This document shows, piece by piece, positions 8,477 through 15,543 of a stretch of 64,000 bases of DNA. The notes beneath the pieces were generated by a model. It was not told the DNA's origin. It did not search any database and was given only the letters and a program-made list of their open reading frames with translations. Numbering within the stretch: position 1 is the stretch's first letter; every line of letters begins with the position of its first letter. Location: assembly GCA_965214495.1 (NCBI GenBank), contig OZ243958.1, positions 2,914,001-2,978,000 of the forward strand, read 5' to 3'. The position numbers were made by a program, and so were the translations under genes. The DNA is from JANQOH01 sp965214495 (GTDB lineage Bacteria; Pseudomonadota; Alphaproteobacteria; UBA7887).

Positions 8477-9358
8477 TCAATCGAGCCGGTCGATGAACGC
8501 GGCGAGCGCCGCGCCGATCTCGTGTGGCGAATCCTCCTGGATGAAATGCGTGCCGGACACGGTGACCTCGGTCTGATTGCGCCACGACCGGCAGAATTCG
8601 CGCTGTGCGCCGATCAGGATGGTGCCCGGGTCCGCGTTGACGAACAGTTTCGGCACATCGCTCTCCGCGAGCCAGGCGGCATAGGCGGCGGCGATTTCCG
8701 TCACGTCTTCGGGTTCGCCGTCGATCGGAATCTGCCGCGGCCATGTCAGGGTCGGCCGCCGCGACTCGCCCGGCTCCGCGAAGGGTTGGCGATAGACCGC
8801 CATTTCCGCCTCGCCCAGGCCGCGGATCACGGATGCCGGCAACAGCCGCTCGACGAACAGGTTGCGTTCCAGCACCATCTTCTCGCCATCCGGCGAGCGC
8901 AGTGATCGAAAGAACTTGCGTGCCGGTGCCGGCCATTCGTCCCAGGTCACGGGGCGCACCAGCGCTTCCATATAGGCGATGCCGGCGACGCGGTCCGGGT
9001 GACGGCGCGCCCAGTGAAAGCCGAGCGCCGAACCCCAGTCGTGCACCGCCAGCACCGCGTTGGCGACCTCCAGCGAGTCGAACCAGGCGTCGAGATAGCG
9101 GACATGATCGACGAACCGGTAGCCGCTCAACGACGGCCCCGAGTGGCCCATGCCGATCAGGTCGGGCGCAAGGCACCGCCCGCGGTCCGCGACGTGCGGA
9201 ATGACGTTGCGCCACAGATAGGAAGAGGTCGGGTTGCCGTGCAGGAACACGATATCGCGCCCGCTCGCGGCGTCACCCGTCTCGACATAGGCGATCCCGG
9301 AATCGGCGACCGCCACGCACTTGCGTGGATGCGGATCGGCGGCGGAAATCTCCGTCAT
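8477..9358 (-). CDS. Haloalkane dehalogenase (alpha/beta hydrolase, LinB/DhaA-like)
   Basis: 293 residues. Signature blocks include FLHGNPTSSYLWRNVIPHV with halide-binding Asn42, CLAPDLIGMGHSG, the nucleophile elbow VHDWGSALGFHWA (Asp107, Trp108), YMEALVRP with catalytic Glu131, and GTHFIQEDSP with the catalytic His. This set is that of subfamily II dehalogenases, which convert haloalkanes to alcohols. ATG 9358 is preceded by GAGG at suitable distance. It heads the operon with the three hydratase subunits. Divergent transcription from the SDR side was later interrupted by the DUF433 module. Confidence 0.93.
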   Translation of the reverse strand: MTEISAADPHPRKCVAVADSGIAYVETGDAASGRDIVFLHGNPTSSYLWRNVIPHVADRGRCLAPDLIGMGHSGPSLSGYRFVDHVRYLDAWFDSLEVANAVLAVHDWGSALGFHWARRHPDRVAGIAYMEALVRPVTWDEWPAPARKFFRSLRSPDGEKMVLERNLFVERLLPASVIRGLGEAEMAVYRQPFAEPGESRRPTLTWPRQIPIDGEPEDVTEIAAAYAAWLAESDVPKLFVNADPGTILIGAQREFCRSWRNQTEVTVSGTHFIQEDSPHEIGAALAAFIDRLD

Positions 9359-9550
9359 GGCGGGCCTCGGACCGGCGGTTGATGCCCGTAAGGGGCAGAC
9401 TATCGTTCGCAACGCATTAAGCGCGGCGGGGGCGGGAGGTCAAGCGATGGGGCGGCTCCACAGAAAGGTGACGCTTCCAGGATCGGCAAGGGCACCGCGA
9501 AGCGCACGATCGGCAGGGTGCCAGGGTCGTCGTCACCGGTATCGCGGCGA
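9300..9550. repeat. Left copy of a duplicated dehalogenase-SDR intergenic segment, with decayed SDR 5' end
   Basis: This stretch matches 10425-10690. From about 9374 to 9550 it is a degraded copy of the start region of the SDR at 10554: the shared landmarks are AGACTATCGTTC, GCGGGAGGTCAAGCGATGGG and then CGGAAAGGTG-type coding sequence with deletions. The dehalogenase side (9300-9358) is the intact version here. The pair forms an imperfect direct repeat of about 250 bp around the DUF433/DUF5615 genes. Confidence 0.85.
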
Positions 9551-9642
9551 CGTCGATTCGAAATGGACAAGCCGGTATAGTGGCTGGCGAATGATCTTTC
9601 CGCTTGCTGGACCTGCGACTCATGACCGGAACCGGCGCGCAA

Positions 9643-9882
9643 ATGACGAGCATCGAACTCCTTGGGCGCATCTCGACCGATCCGTCGATCTGTCACGGCA
9701 AGCCCTGCATCCGCGGCATGCGATACCCTGTCGCCATGATTCTGGAATTGTTGAGTGCGGGCATGACTGCCGAGGAGATCCTGGCTGACTACGAAGATCT
9801 GGAGCCGGAGGACATCCTGGCGGTGCTCGCCTATGCGGCCCGCTTGAGCCAGGTCAAACGCGTTCAGGCCGTTGCCGGGTGA
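9643..9882 (+). CDS. DUF433 family antitoxin-like protein
   Basis: 79 residues from ATG 9643; an alternative ATG at 9622 adds seven. The sequence RISTDPSICHGKPCIRGMRY then PVAMILELLSAGMTAEEIL is the DUF433 signature, a winged helix-turn-helix fold. DUF433 proteins are commonly encoded beside DUF5615 PIN-like nucleases as presumed antitoxins. That partner lies 117 bases downstream here, a longer gap than usual. Confidence 0.9.
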   Translation: MTSIELLGRISTDPSICHGKPCIRGMRYPVAMILELLSAGMTAEEILADYEDLEPEDILAVLAYAARLSQVKRVQAVAG

Positions 9883-9999
9883 AATTAGCTCTGTTCGCGT
9901 TTCGTATTCACGCCGGCGCACCCGGCCCCGACCGGCGTCCCGCGACCTTGGTTCCAGGAATCCATCCGCGCGAACCGCGTATGAAACGCGAATTGTGCC

Positions 10000-10353
10000 G
10001 TGAAGTTCCTGATCGATGCGCAGCTGCCCTTTCGGTTGGCTCGCTGGCCGCGAGCCCGGGGACACGACGCGGTGCATACCGGGGAGCTCCCCGACGGCAA
10101 CCGGACCGCAGACGCCGGGATCGCCGCCGTCGCCATTCGCGAGTGGCGGGTTGTGGTGACGAAAGACGAGGACTTCGTGGACACTTTCCTGCTGAGGCGC
10201 GAGCCGCGCAAGCTGCTGCTCGTTGCCACAGGAAACATCCGTAATGCAGAACTTGAAAGACTGTTCGAAGGCAATCCGGAGCGCATAGTCCGCGAGCTCG
10301 ACGCCAGCGACTTCGTCGAATTTGGCAGTGATCGCCTGATTTCCCATCGCTGA
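10000..10353 (+). CDS. DUF5615 PIN-like nuclease, presumed toxin
   Basis: 117 residues from GTG 10000. MKFLIDAQLPFRLARW is the DUF5615 N-terminus, with Asp6 as the first acidic residue. VVVTKDEDFVDTFLL provides the second acidic pair and LLLVATGNI the following strand. Such proteins belong to the PIN-like (VapC-related) nuclease superfamily and pair with DUF433. The family usually reads LPP in the first motif and LPF here is a mild deviation. C-terminal residues from about 95 are family-typical (VRELDASDFVEFG). Confidence 0.88.
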   Translation: MKFLIDAQLPFRLARWPRARGHDAVHTGELPDGNRTADAGIAAVAIREWRVVVTKDEDFVDTFLLRREPRKLLLVATGNIRNAELERLFEGNPERIVRELDASDFVEFGSDRLISHR

Positions 10354-10424
10354 TGGCGGTTGCCCGGAAAGCCGCAATGCTGTCGCGATGAACCGTCAAC
10401 CCGCCCGCGGTGGCGGCGCTCCCG

Positions 10425-10690
10425 GCGCCGGAAATCGTGAAGCCGGCGACGGCAACACTCTTTCTCGGATACCGGTCGGCGGCGGTTGACGCTTGCAAGG
10501 GGCGGACTATCGTTCACAACGCATAGAGCGCGGCGGAGGCGGGAGGTCAAGCGATGGGGCGGCTCGACGGAAAGGTGGCGCTGATCACCGGCGGCGCTTC
10601 CGGGATCGGCAAGCGCACCGCGGAGCGCATGATCGGCGAGGGCGCCAGGGTCGTCATCACCGATATCGCCGCCGCGACCGGTGCGCGCGC
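10425..10690. repeat. Right copy of the duplicated dehalogenase-SDR segment, with decayed dehalogenase 5' end
   Basis: Counterpart of 9300-9550. Read on the minus strand, 10425-10490 still encodes STAADRYPRKSVAVAG, clearly related to the dehalogenase N-terminus SAADPHPRKCVAVADSG but without its start context. From 10497 onward the repeat contains the intact SDR promoter region and start. So each side preserves the functional half and has let the other decay. This is what a segmental duplication accompanying insertion of the module between the copies would give. Confidence 0.82.
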
Positions 10691-11330
10691 GGCCGCCGAG
10701 ATCGGCGGTGGCGTTCTGTTCCTCGAACACGACGTGACTCACGAGGCGGGCTGGCAGGCGGTGATCGAGGTCGCGCTCACCCGCCACGGCCGCCTCGACG
10801 TGGTGGTCAACTCCGCTGGCATCGGCACCATGGGCACGATCGAGGAGACCCCGTTCGAGGACTGGAAGCGCGTGCTGGCGGTGAACGCCGACGGTGTGTT
10901 CCTGGGCTGCAAATACGGCGTTGCAGCGATCAAGCAAACCTCGCGCCAACCCGACTCCGGCGGCTCGATCGTCAACATTTCCTCGGTATCGGGCATCATC
11001 GGCGGCCACAATCTGGCGGCCTACAATGCGAGCAAGGGCGCCGTTCGGCTGCTCACCAAGTCGGTGGCGCTGCACTGTGCGCGCAAGGGTTACAACATCC
11101 GTTGCAACTCGGTGCATCCGACTTTCATCGACACGCCGATGGTGCGCGCGATGTATGAGCGTGCGCCGGAACCGGACGCGATCAAGGCCAAGCTCGAGCG
11201 CCAGGTCCCATTGGGTCGCCTCGGCGAGCCCGACGACATCGCCTGGGGGATCGTTTATCTCGCCTCGGACGAATCTAAATACATGACCGGCGCCGAGTTC
11301 GTCGTCGACGGCGGCATCACCGCGATGTAG
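10554..11330 (+). CDS. Short-chain dehydrogenase/reductase, classical
   Basis: 258 residues with the complete classical SDR set: cofactor loop ALITGGASGIGKRTAERM, NSAGIG (NNAG equivalent), catalytic Ser in NISSVSG, and YNASK as YxxxK. The C-terminus MTGAEFVVDGGITAM is standard. Asp in VVITDI suggests NAD(H) preference. A strong ribosome site (GGCGGGAGGTCAAGCG) precedes ATG 10554. The substrate is unknown. Original divergent pairing with the dehalogenase suggests a possible role in oxidising the alcohol released by dehalogenation (inference). Confidence 0.93.
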   Translation: MGRLDGKVALITGGASGIGKRTAERMIGEGARVVITDIAAATGARAAAEIGGGVLFLEHDVTHEAGWQAVIEVALTRHGRLDVVVNSAGIGTMGTIEETPFEDWKRVLAVNADGVFLGCKYGVAAIKQTSRQPDSGGSIVNISSVSGIIGGHNLAAYNASKGAVRLLTKSVALHCARKGYNIRCNSVHPTFIDTPMVRAMYERAPEPDAIKAKLERQVPLGRLGEPDDIAWGIVYLASDESKYMTGAEFVVDGGITAM

Positions 11331-11444
11331 CCGACCGCGCCGCGGGCGCCGCGACGGGCCGGATGACCGGAGTCACCTCCGAACGATATCCACCGACTAC
11401 ATGCGCTACTATGCCGGCGTATCTCACATCCGCTTTCCGGCACG

Positions 11445-11488
11445 TTGGCGCTTATTCGGTTGCCTTCATATTGTTATAATGCATGCAT
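11445..11488 (+). promoter_or_regulatory. Candidate promoter and operator of the fitAB-like operon
   Basis: A perfect -10 hexamer TATAAT lies at 11475-11480, with weak -35-like sequence (TTATTC near 11452). The 10-bp palindrome ATGCATGCAT at 11479-11488 overlaps its end. FitA/VapB-type complexes repress their own operon by binding palindromes at the promoter, so this is a plausible operator. It is one of the few AT-rich spots in the region. Confidence 0.5.
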
Positions 11489-11511
11489 CGAAAGCAAGGG
11501 GGTTACCGACT

Positions 11512-11763
11512 ATGGCCATGCTGACCGTGCGCAACCTGCCCGATGAGGTGCATCGCGCCTTGCGTGTGCGGGCGGCCCTGCGCGGCCGCAGCACCGAGGC
11601 CGAGGTGCGCGCCATCCTGGAGGAAACGGTCCTGCCGGAAGGGAGGGTCGGGTTGGGGTCGCTGCTGACCGCCGTCGGCCGGCGTGCCGGGTTGACAGAG
11701 GAGGAGTCCGCTGGTCTTGCGCAACGCGACACCGCACCGGGCAGGCCGGTCGATCTCGAATGA
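11512..11763 (+). CDS. FitA/VapB-type ribbon-helix-helix antitoxin
   Basis: 83 residues. MLTVRNLPDEVHRALRVRAA and LRGRSTEAEVRAILEE form the ribbon-helix-helix DNA-binding domain of FitA/StbC antitoxins. The C-terminal tail (GLGSLLTAVGRRAG onward) is the toxin-binding part. The ATG at 11512 has AAGGGGG eight bases upstream; the longer frame upstream is unlikely. Its stop overlaps the toxin start (ATGA at 11760-11763). Confidence 0.93.
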   Translation: MAMLTVRNLPDEVHRALRVRAALRGRSTEAEVRAILEETVLPEGRVGLGSLLTAVGRRAGLTEEESAGLAQRDTAPGRPVDLE

Positions 11764-12179
11764 TTCTGGTAGATACCAACGTGGTTTCGGAGCCGTTGCG
11801 CCGGGCCCCGGAACCACGCGTCGCCGGTTGGCTCGACGCACAGGCGTTGGAAACGCTGTATCTGTCTGCCATCACCGTCGCCGAGCTTCGTTTCGGGGTT
11901 AGGTCGCTGCCGGCCGGCCGACGCCGCGACCGACTACACGAGGATCTGGAGTGGCAGGTGCTGCCGATGTTCGCCGGCCGGGTATTGGCGTTCGATTTGG
12001 CGGCTTCGCAAGCCTATGCGGAACTTATGGCGAAGGCGCGGTGCGCCGGGCGGGCAATCTCGGTATCCGACGGTTACATTGCGGCGACCGCAGCGGCCAA
12101 CGCGATGATGGTGGCGACACGGGACATGGCTCCATTCAAGGCGGCCGGATTGAAGACGGTCGATCCTTGGACGGCGTAG
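11760..12179 (+). CDS. FitB/VapC PIN-domain toxin
   Basis: 139 residues. MILVDTNVVSEPLRR gives the first PIN aspartate and TVAELRFGV the conserved glutamate. ISVSDGYIAATA and VATRDMAPFKAAG carry the later aspartates. All four acidic positions of this Mg-dependent RNase fold are present, so the toxin should be active. It forms a complete type II toxin-antitoxin operon with the upstream gene. The IS element inserted 50 bases downstream did not damage it. Confidence 0.94.
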   Translation: MILVDTNVVSEPLRRAPEPRVAGWLDAQALETLYLSAITVAELRFGVRSLPAGRRRDRLHEDLEWQVLPMFAGRVLAFDLAASQAYAELMAKARCAGRAISVSDGYIAATAAANAMMVATRDMAPFKAAGLKTVDPWTA

Positions 12180-12217
12180 GAAATGACCGGCGTATGTTGG
12201 CCGCCTTGCGCAATTCT

Positions 12218-12229
12218 ATGATATTGCAA
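12218..12229. repeat. Target-site duplication, left copy
   Basis: ATGATATTGCAA here is repeated exactly at 13540-13551, immediately outside the two ends of the IS4-family element. A 10-13 bp duplication is normal for IS4-group transposition. Confidence 0.85.
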
Positions 12230-13539
12230 CACTGCTGTCCGGTTAGCTGATCGTACGGGTTTCTGAACGTCAAGTTTTCTGCGGGTTTGGGGCGGAAAAC
12301 GGGTGGTGTCGATTTGAATGCGATGGGGCACTTTGCGGTATTTTTCCGCGGAGGCTCCCATGAACGCCGGCAGGCTCCTGTTCGCCCAGCTGATGGATTA
12401 TGTGCCGTGGACGACGTTTGCCCGGATCGTCGCCCGTTACGATGGCGACCGCCGGGTCCGGAGGCTCAGCTGCGCCGAGCGATACCGGGCCATGGCCTTC
12501 GCCCAACTGACTTGGCGCGAGAGCCTGCGCGACATCGAGACCTGCCTTTCGGTCCACGCCGCGAAGCTCTATCGCATGGGGTTCCGTCAGCCGGTCCGGC
12601 GCTCGACCCTGGCCGATGCCAACGAGGGTCGCGACTGGCGCATCCATGCCGAGCTGGCTCAGCGGCTGATCGTCCGGGCGCGGAAGCTGTATGCCGACGA
12701 GGGGCTGGGGCTGGAACTGACCAACACCGTTTACGCGCTGGACGCGACGATTATCGACCTGTGCCTGTCGGTCTTCCCGTGGGCGCGCTTCCGCACCGCC
12801 AAGGCGGCGGTCAAGATGCACACCCTGCTCGATCTGCGGGGCAGCATTCCGAGCTTCATCCACATCTCGGACGGCAAGCTGCATGACGTCCATGCCCTCG
12901 ACCTTCTCCTGCCCGAGGCTGGAGCCATCTACGTCATGGATCGCGCCTATGTCGACTTCGCCCGCCTCCATGCCCTGCATCTGGCCGGGGCCTTCTTCGT
13001 CACTCGCGCCAAGTCGAACATGAACGCCCATCGGGTCTACTCGGCGCCGGCGGACCGTGCGGGCGGCATCGTCTGCGACCAGACCATCTCGCTCGACGGC
13101 GACCTCACCAGCCGGAACTACCCCGAACATCTGCGCCGCATCCGCTTCAAGGATCCCGAGACCGCCAGGACGCTGGTGTTCATCACCAACAACTTCACAC
13201 TGGCGGCGCCGACCGTCTGTGCGCTCTACAAGAGCCGCTGGCAGGTCGAGTTGTTCTTCAAGTGGATCAAGCAGCATCTTCGCATCAAGCGGTTCTACGG
13301 CACTTCGGAGAACGCCGTGAAGACGCAGATCTGGATCGCCGTCTCGGTCTACGTCCTCGTCGCCATCGCCAAGAAGCGGCTCCACCTCGACGCCTCGCTC
13401 TACACTTTGCTGCAGATCCTCTCGGTCTCCTTGTTCGAAAAAATGCCTCTGTCTCAAGCACTTGCCGGAAGCCAATACAGTTGCAACCAGACGGAAATAA
13501 CTAACCAACTGAATCTATTCACTTTTTAACCGGACACTA
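12230..13539 (+). mobile_element. IS4-family insertion sequence, apparently intact
   Basis: About 1.31 kb with one transposase gene. The inverted ends share TGTCCGGTTA (12236-12245 on the left; reverse complement TAACCGGACA at 13527-13536 on the right). It is flanked by a perfect 12-bp duplication, so it is probably a recent insertion. The same TGTCCGGTTA-type ends occur on the three other elements of this window, which carry a different transposase. Confidence 0.88.
12360..13529 (+). CDS. IS4-family transposase
   Basis: 389 residues from ATG 12360 with CGGAGG upstream. It has the DDE catalytic set: first Asp in VYALDATIIDL, second in IYVMDRAYVDF, and Glu within the YREK-like block LYKSRWQVELFFKWIKQ. 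The N-terminus MNAGRLLFAQLMDYVPWTTF is the DUF4372-type DNA-binding domain of this group. The frame is complete to the right end of the element, so it should be functional. Confidence 0.94.
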   Translation: MNAGRLLFAQLMDYVPWTTFARIVARYDGDRRVRRLSCAERYRAMAFAQLTWRESLRDIETCLSVHAAKLYRMGFRQPVRRSTLADANEGRDWRIHAELAQRLIVRARKLYADEGLGLELTNTVYALDATIIDLCLSVFPWARFRTAKAAVKMHTLLDLRGSIPSFIHISDGKLHDVHALDLLLPEAGAIYVMDRAYVDFARLHALHLAGAFFVTRAKSNMNAHRVYSAPADRAGGIVCDQTISLDGDLTSRNYPEHLRRIRFKDPETARTLVFITNNFTLAAPTVCALYKSRWQVELFFKWIKQHLRIKRFYGTSENAVKTQIWIAVSVYVLVAIAKKRLHLDASLYTLLQILSVSLFEKMPLSQALAGSQYSCNQTEITNQLNLFTF

Positions 13540-13551
13540 ATGATATTGCAA
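13540..13551. repeat. Target-site duplication, right copy
   Basis: Exact second copy of ATGATATTGCAA, bordering the right end of the IS4-family element. Confidence 0.85.
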
Positions 13552-13566
13552 TGCAAAGTCGCGATC

Positions 13567-13701
13567 GGGTAGTGTCTCAGTTTGAAATCGATACACGCTG
13601 CGGGACGACCGGACTCCGGCGCGCCGCCGTCCCGCTGCCATCGCCAGCACGAACCCGCACGAACCGCGACAATTTCTGTAGGGGCAACCCTTGTGGTTGC
13701 C
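13567..13701 (-). repeat. Dispersed palindromic repeat, copy 1 (broken)
   Basis: The end GGGTAGTGTCTCAGTTTGAA matches, in reverse orientation, the right end of copies at 44.8 and 61.8 kb. It runs through CGAACCGCGACAA and the small hairpin GGGGCAACCCTTGTGGTTGCC. It stops exactly where the group II intron begins, so the rest of the repeat was cut off or lost. Confidence 0.8.
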
Positions 13702-14600
13702 GTGCGCCGTGGTAAGGCGCCATTTCCCAGCGGGTGCGAATCCCGCCCGGCGACTGTCGCTCCAGCCGGAAGCAATCGGGGCGGTTGAAGGAGGTAACGA
13801 CTTCGACTGAAGCACTCCGATGTAACGGGCCGCGTTGGGCGGTTCAGCGACCATGCGGGCCGCAACGCGAGTGAACGCCGAGCAGGCCTCGAAACGGGTG
13901 ATGCGGAAGCCGACCCGCCGGCATCCCGGGGAAGGCTGACATTGGCCGGGAAGCGAGCGACGCGCGCACCGGCCGGTTCCGCCGGGGTAGTGGCGGCGGC
14001 ACGCATGGAAGAGGGAGATGGCAGCAACACGGGAAGCCCCTGGCGGTGGCGTGGCACGCGCCAACCGACCGCCCGCGAGGGATGGGTGGGGCCGCCGGGG
14101 GTGGCGGAGAGGCTCGTAGTACCGATGAAGTCGGGTAACGCCGACGGAGGGAAGGGGCCTTGGTTCGAGAGTGGCGTTTGACGGAGGAAGGGACGTGGGG
14201 ACTGGCGAGAGCCTATCAGCCCCGGCGAGTGTTTCCGGAGGCTCCGGACGGCGCTGCATGCGCAAGCGAAGGAAGCTCCGGGCGATCGTTTCTACACGCT
14301 GTGCGACAAGGTGTGGCGCGCCGATGTGCTCGCCGTTGCCTGGCAGGAGGTCCGCCGCAATGGCGGGGCTGGTGGTGTGGACGGCGAGACGGTGGCGGAC
14401 ATCGAGGCGTATGGGGTGGAGCGGTGGCTTGAGGCACTGGCGTATCTGCCGCAGGATCAACGGGCTGAGGATAGCGCGCAACGGGCTGCTGGACCCGAAC
14501 GTGATCGTAGATCGCCTGAACCGGTTGATGACCGGATGGGCGAACGACATTACCAGCGGCGGATGGCGCACGACCGCTGTCCGTCGCCCGGTTACGTGGA
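13702..14600 (+). mobile_element. Degraded group II intron
   Basis: Starts with GTGCGCC, a group II 5' end (GUGYG consensus), directly inside the hairpin of the dispersed repeat. About 500 bases of structured, G-rich RNA-type sequence follow, then two pieces of an intron-encoded reverse transcriptase. The right boundary is approximate, since the catalytic domain V/VI hairpins could not be placed by eye. It cannot be self-mobile because the reverse transcriptase core is missing. Confidence 0.7.
14228..14562 (+). pseudogene. Group II intron reverse transcriptase/maturase, internally deleted
   Basis: The first piece encodes RRLRTALHAQAKEAPGDRFY and then DKVWRADVLAVAWQEVRRNG and GVDGETVADIEAYGVERWLE, the standard N-terminus of LtrA-type maturases. 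About 15 bases later, in another frame, comes VDRLNRLMTGWANDI, the C-terminal maturase motif (usually LNxxLRGWANYF). The whole YADD catalytic domain between them is gone, leaving around 330 of about 1,250 bases. Confidence 0.78.
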
Positions 14601-14786
14601 ACGGCGGGGTGCCAACTTCACTCCCTATCCGGCCGCCGCCAGCGCGACCGAAGCCCACCTCTTCGCACCCTACGCCGCTTTCGCCGGCCCAAGTCTATGG
14701 CTGCCGTTTGAGACCAGCGAGTCCATTGCGTGGATTGAAGAGCGCTTTGCGGTTTTTTCCTATGCGGCGCAGCAGCGGACACGGAC

Positions 14787-15083
14787 AGTACCCGCCGTTA
14801 TCGTCAGCACAGAACCTCCAATGGTTGGCGAGCATTTCACCGTCCGGCTTGTCCGACGCCACGCGCAGCGCCGGCTTTACCCATCGCTCGCTGTGGCAAT
14901 GGCAGCGGGGGAGCGACGCCACAGGATGGAGCTCCGCTACTAACCTCTGCGGTAGATCTTACCAATACGTTCCCCACGCGGCCGAAGTCGGTCTCCGCCT
15001 GCGAGCCTACATCTACACACCGACCGTGACGGAAACCGGATCAAAGCGACTACTCCGGCCTCCGACCCGGTGGTCGTGCGGTG
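14787..15083 (+). pseudogene. Remnant of an Ig-like repeat surface protein domain
   Basis: Pieces of one repeat domain can be followed through frameshifts: VPAVIVSTEPPMVGEHFT, then SLWQWQRGSDATGWSSATNL and GRSYQYVPHAAEVGLRLRAY, then TDRDGNRIKATTPASDPVVV ending at TGA 15081. The WQWQRG...LRAY...YTD order is typical of tandem Ig-like (cadherin/SwmB-like) repeats in large secreted proteins. At least two frameshifts are visible, so it is dead. The rest of the parent gene is absent. Confidence 0.6.
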
Positions 15084-15296
15084 AGTCCTGCGCGCCGGAA
15101 GTGCGGGAGGTTTTCGCAATGGATTCGCACTTCTCGGAATTGGCGGAGAGAAGGCCGGCGGGAGGTCACGGAACGGGTTATGCAGACCGACCCTGTCGGC
15201 CCGGTGCTGTCGACGGAAGCGCTGACCGCTTGCGGAATCCGGGGCAAATAGATCGGTCTTGTGTGACGAGTTGCCGCAGACGCCACCGGGGCGGCG

Positions 15297-15425
15297 ATGG
15301 CACGGCTGAAGGCCAGAGGTTATGCTGACAAATATTGCTATCCCGGCGGGCCGATCCACCTGCTCGGCGTAGAATTCAGCGAGGAGACGCATAACGTGGT
15401 GGCCTTCGACGCGGAACGGATCTGA
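15297..15425 (+). pseudogene. C-terminal fragment of an AAA-ATPase/PD-(D/E)XK (PDDEXK_9-type) protein
   Basis: 43 codons reading ARLKARGYADKYCYPGGPIH and then LLGVEFSEETHNVVAF. This is the conserved end of the AAA-ATPase-like family with a C-terminal PD-(D/E)XK nuclease domain (GYADKY...IHLIGVEFS...RNV). Nothing upstream continues the gene, so it is a stranded fragment. The flanks 15084-15296 and 15426-15543 show nothing I recognise. Confidence 0.6.
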
Positions 15426-15543
15426 TCCCGCACCCTTGCGCACGCGGCCAGGTTCCCAAGACGCTGCTCCATGATTCGACCAGCCGCCCTACCCCTGGAC
15501 ACGAGCTCCCGAAGCCGGGTTCCTCTTGGACCGATTTCTTCGA

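Noticed and set aside
13730..13760. GCGGGTGCGAATCCCGCC resembling a tRNA T-arm
   Set aside because: No acceptor stem or anticodon arm fits around it, and it lies inside the structured part of the group II intron.
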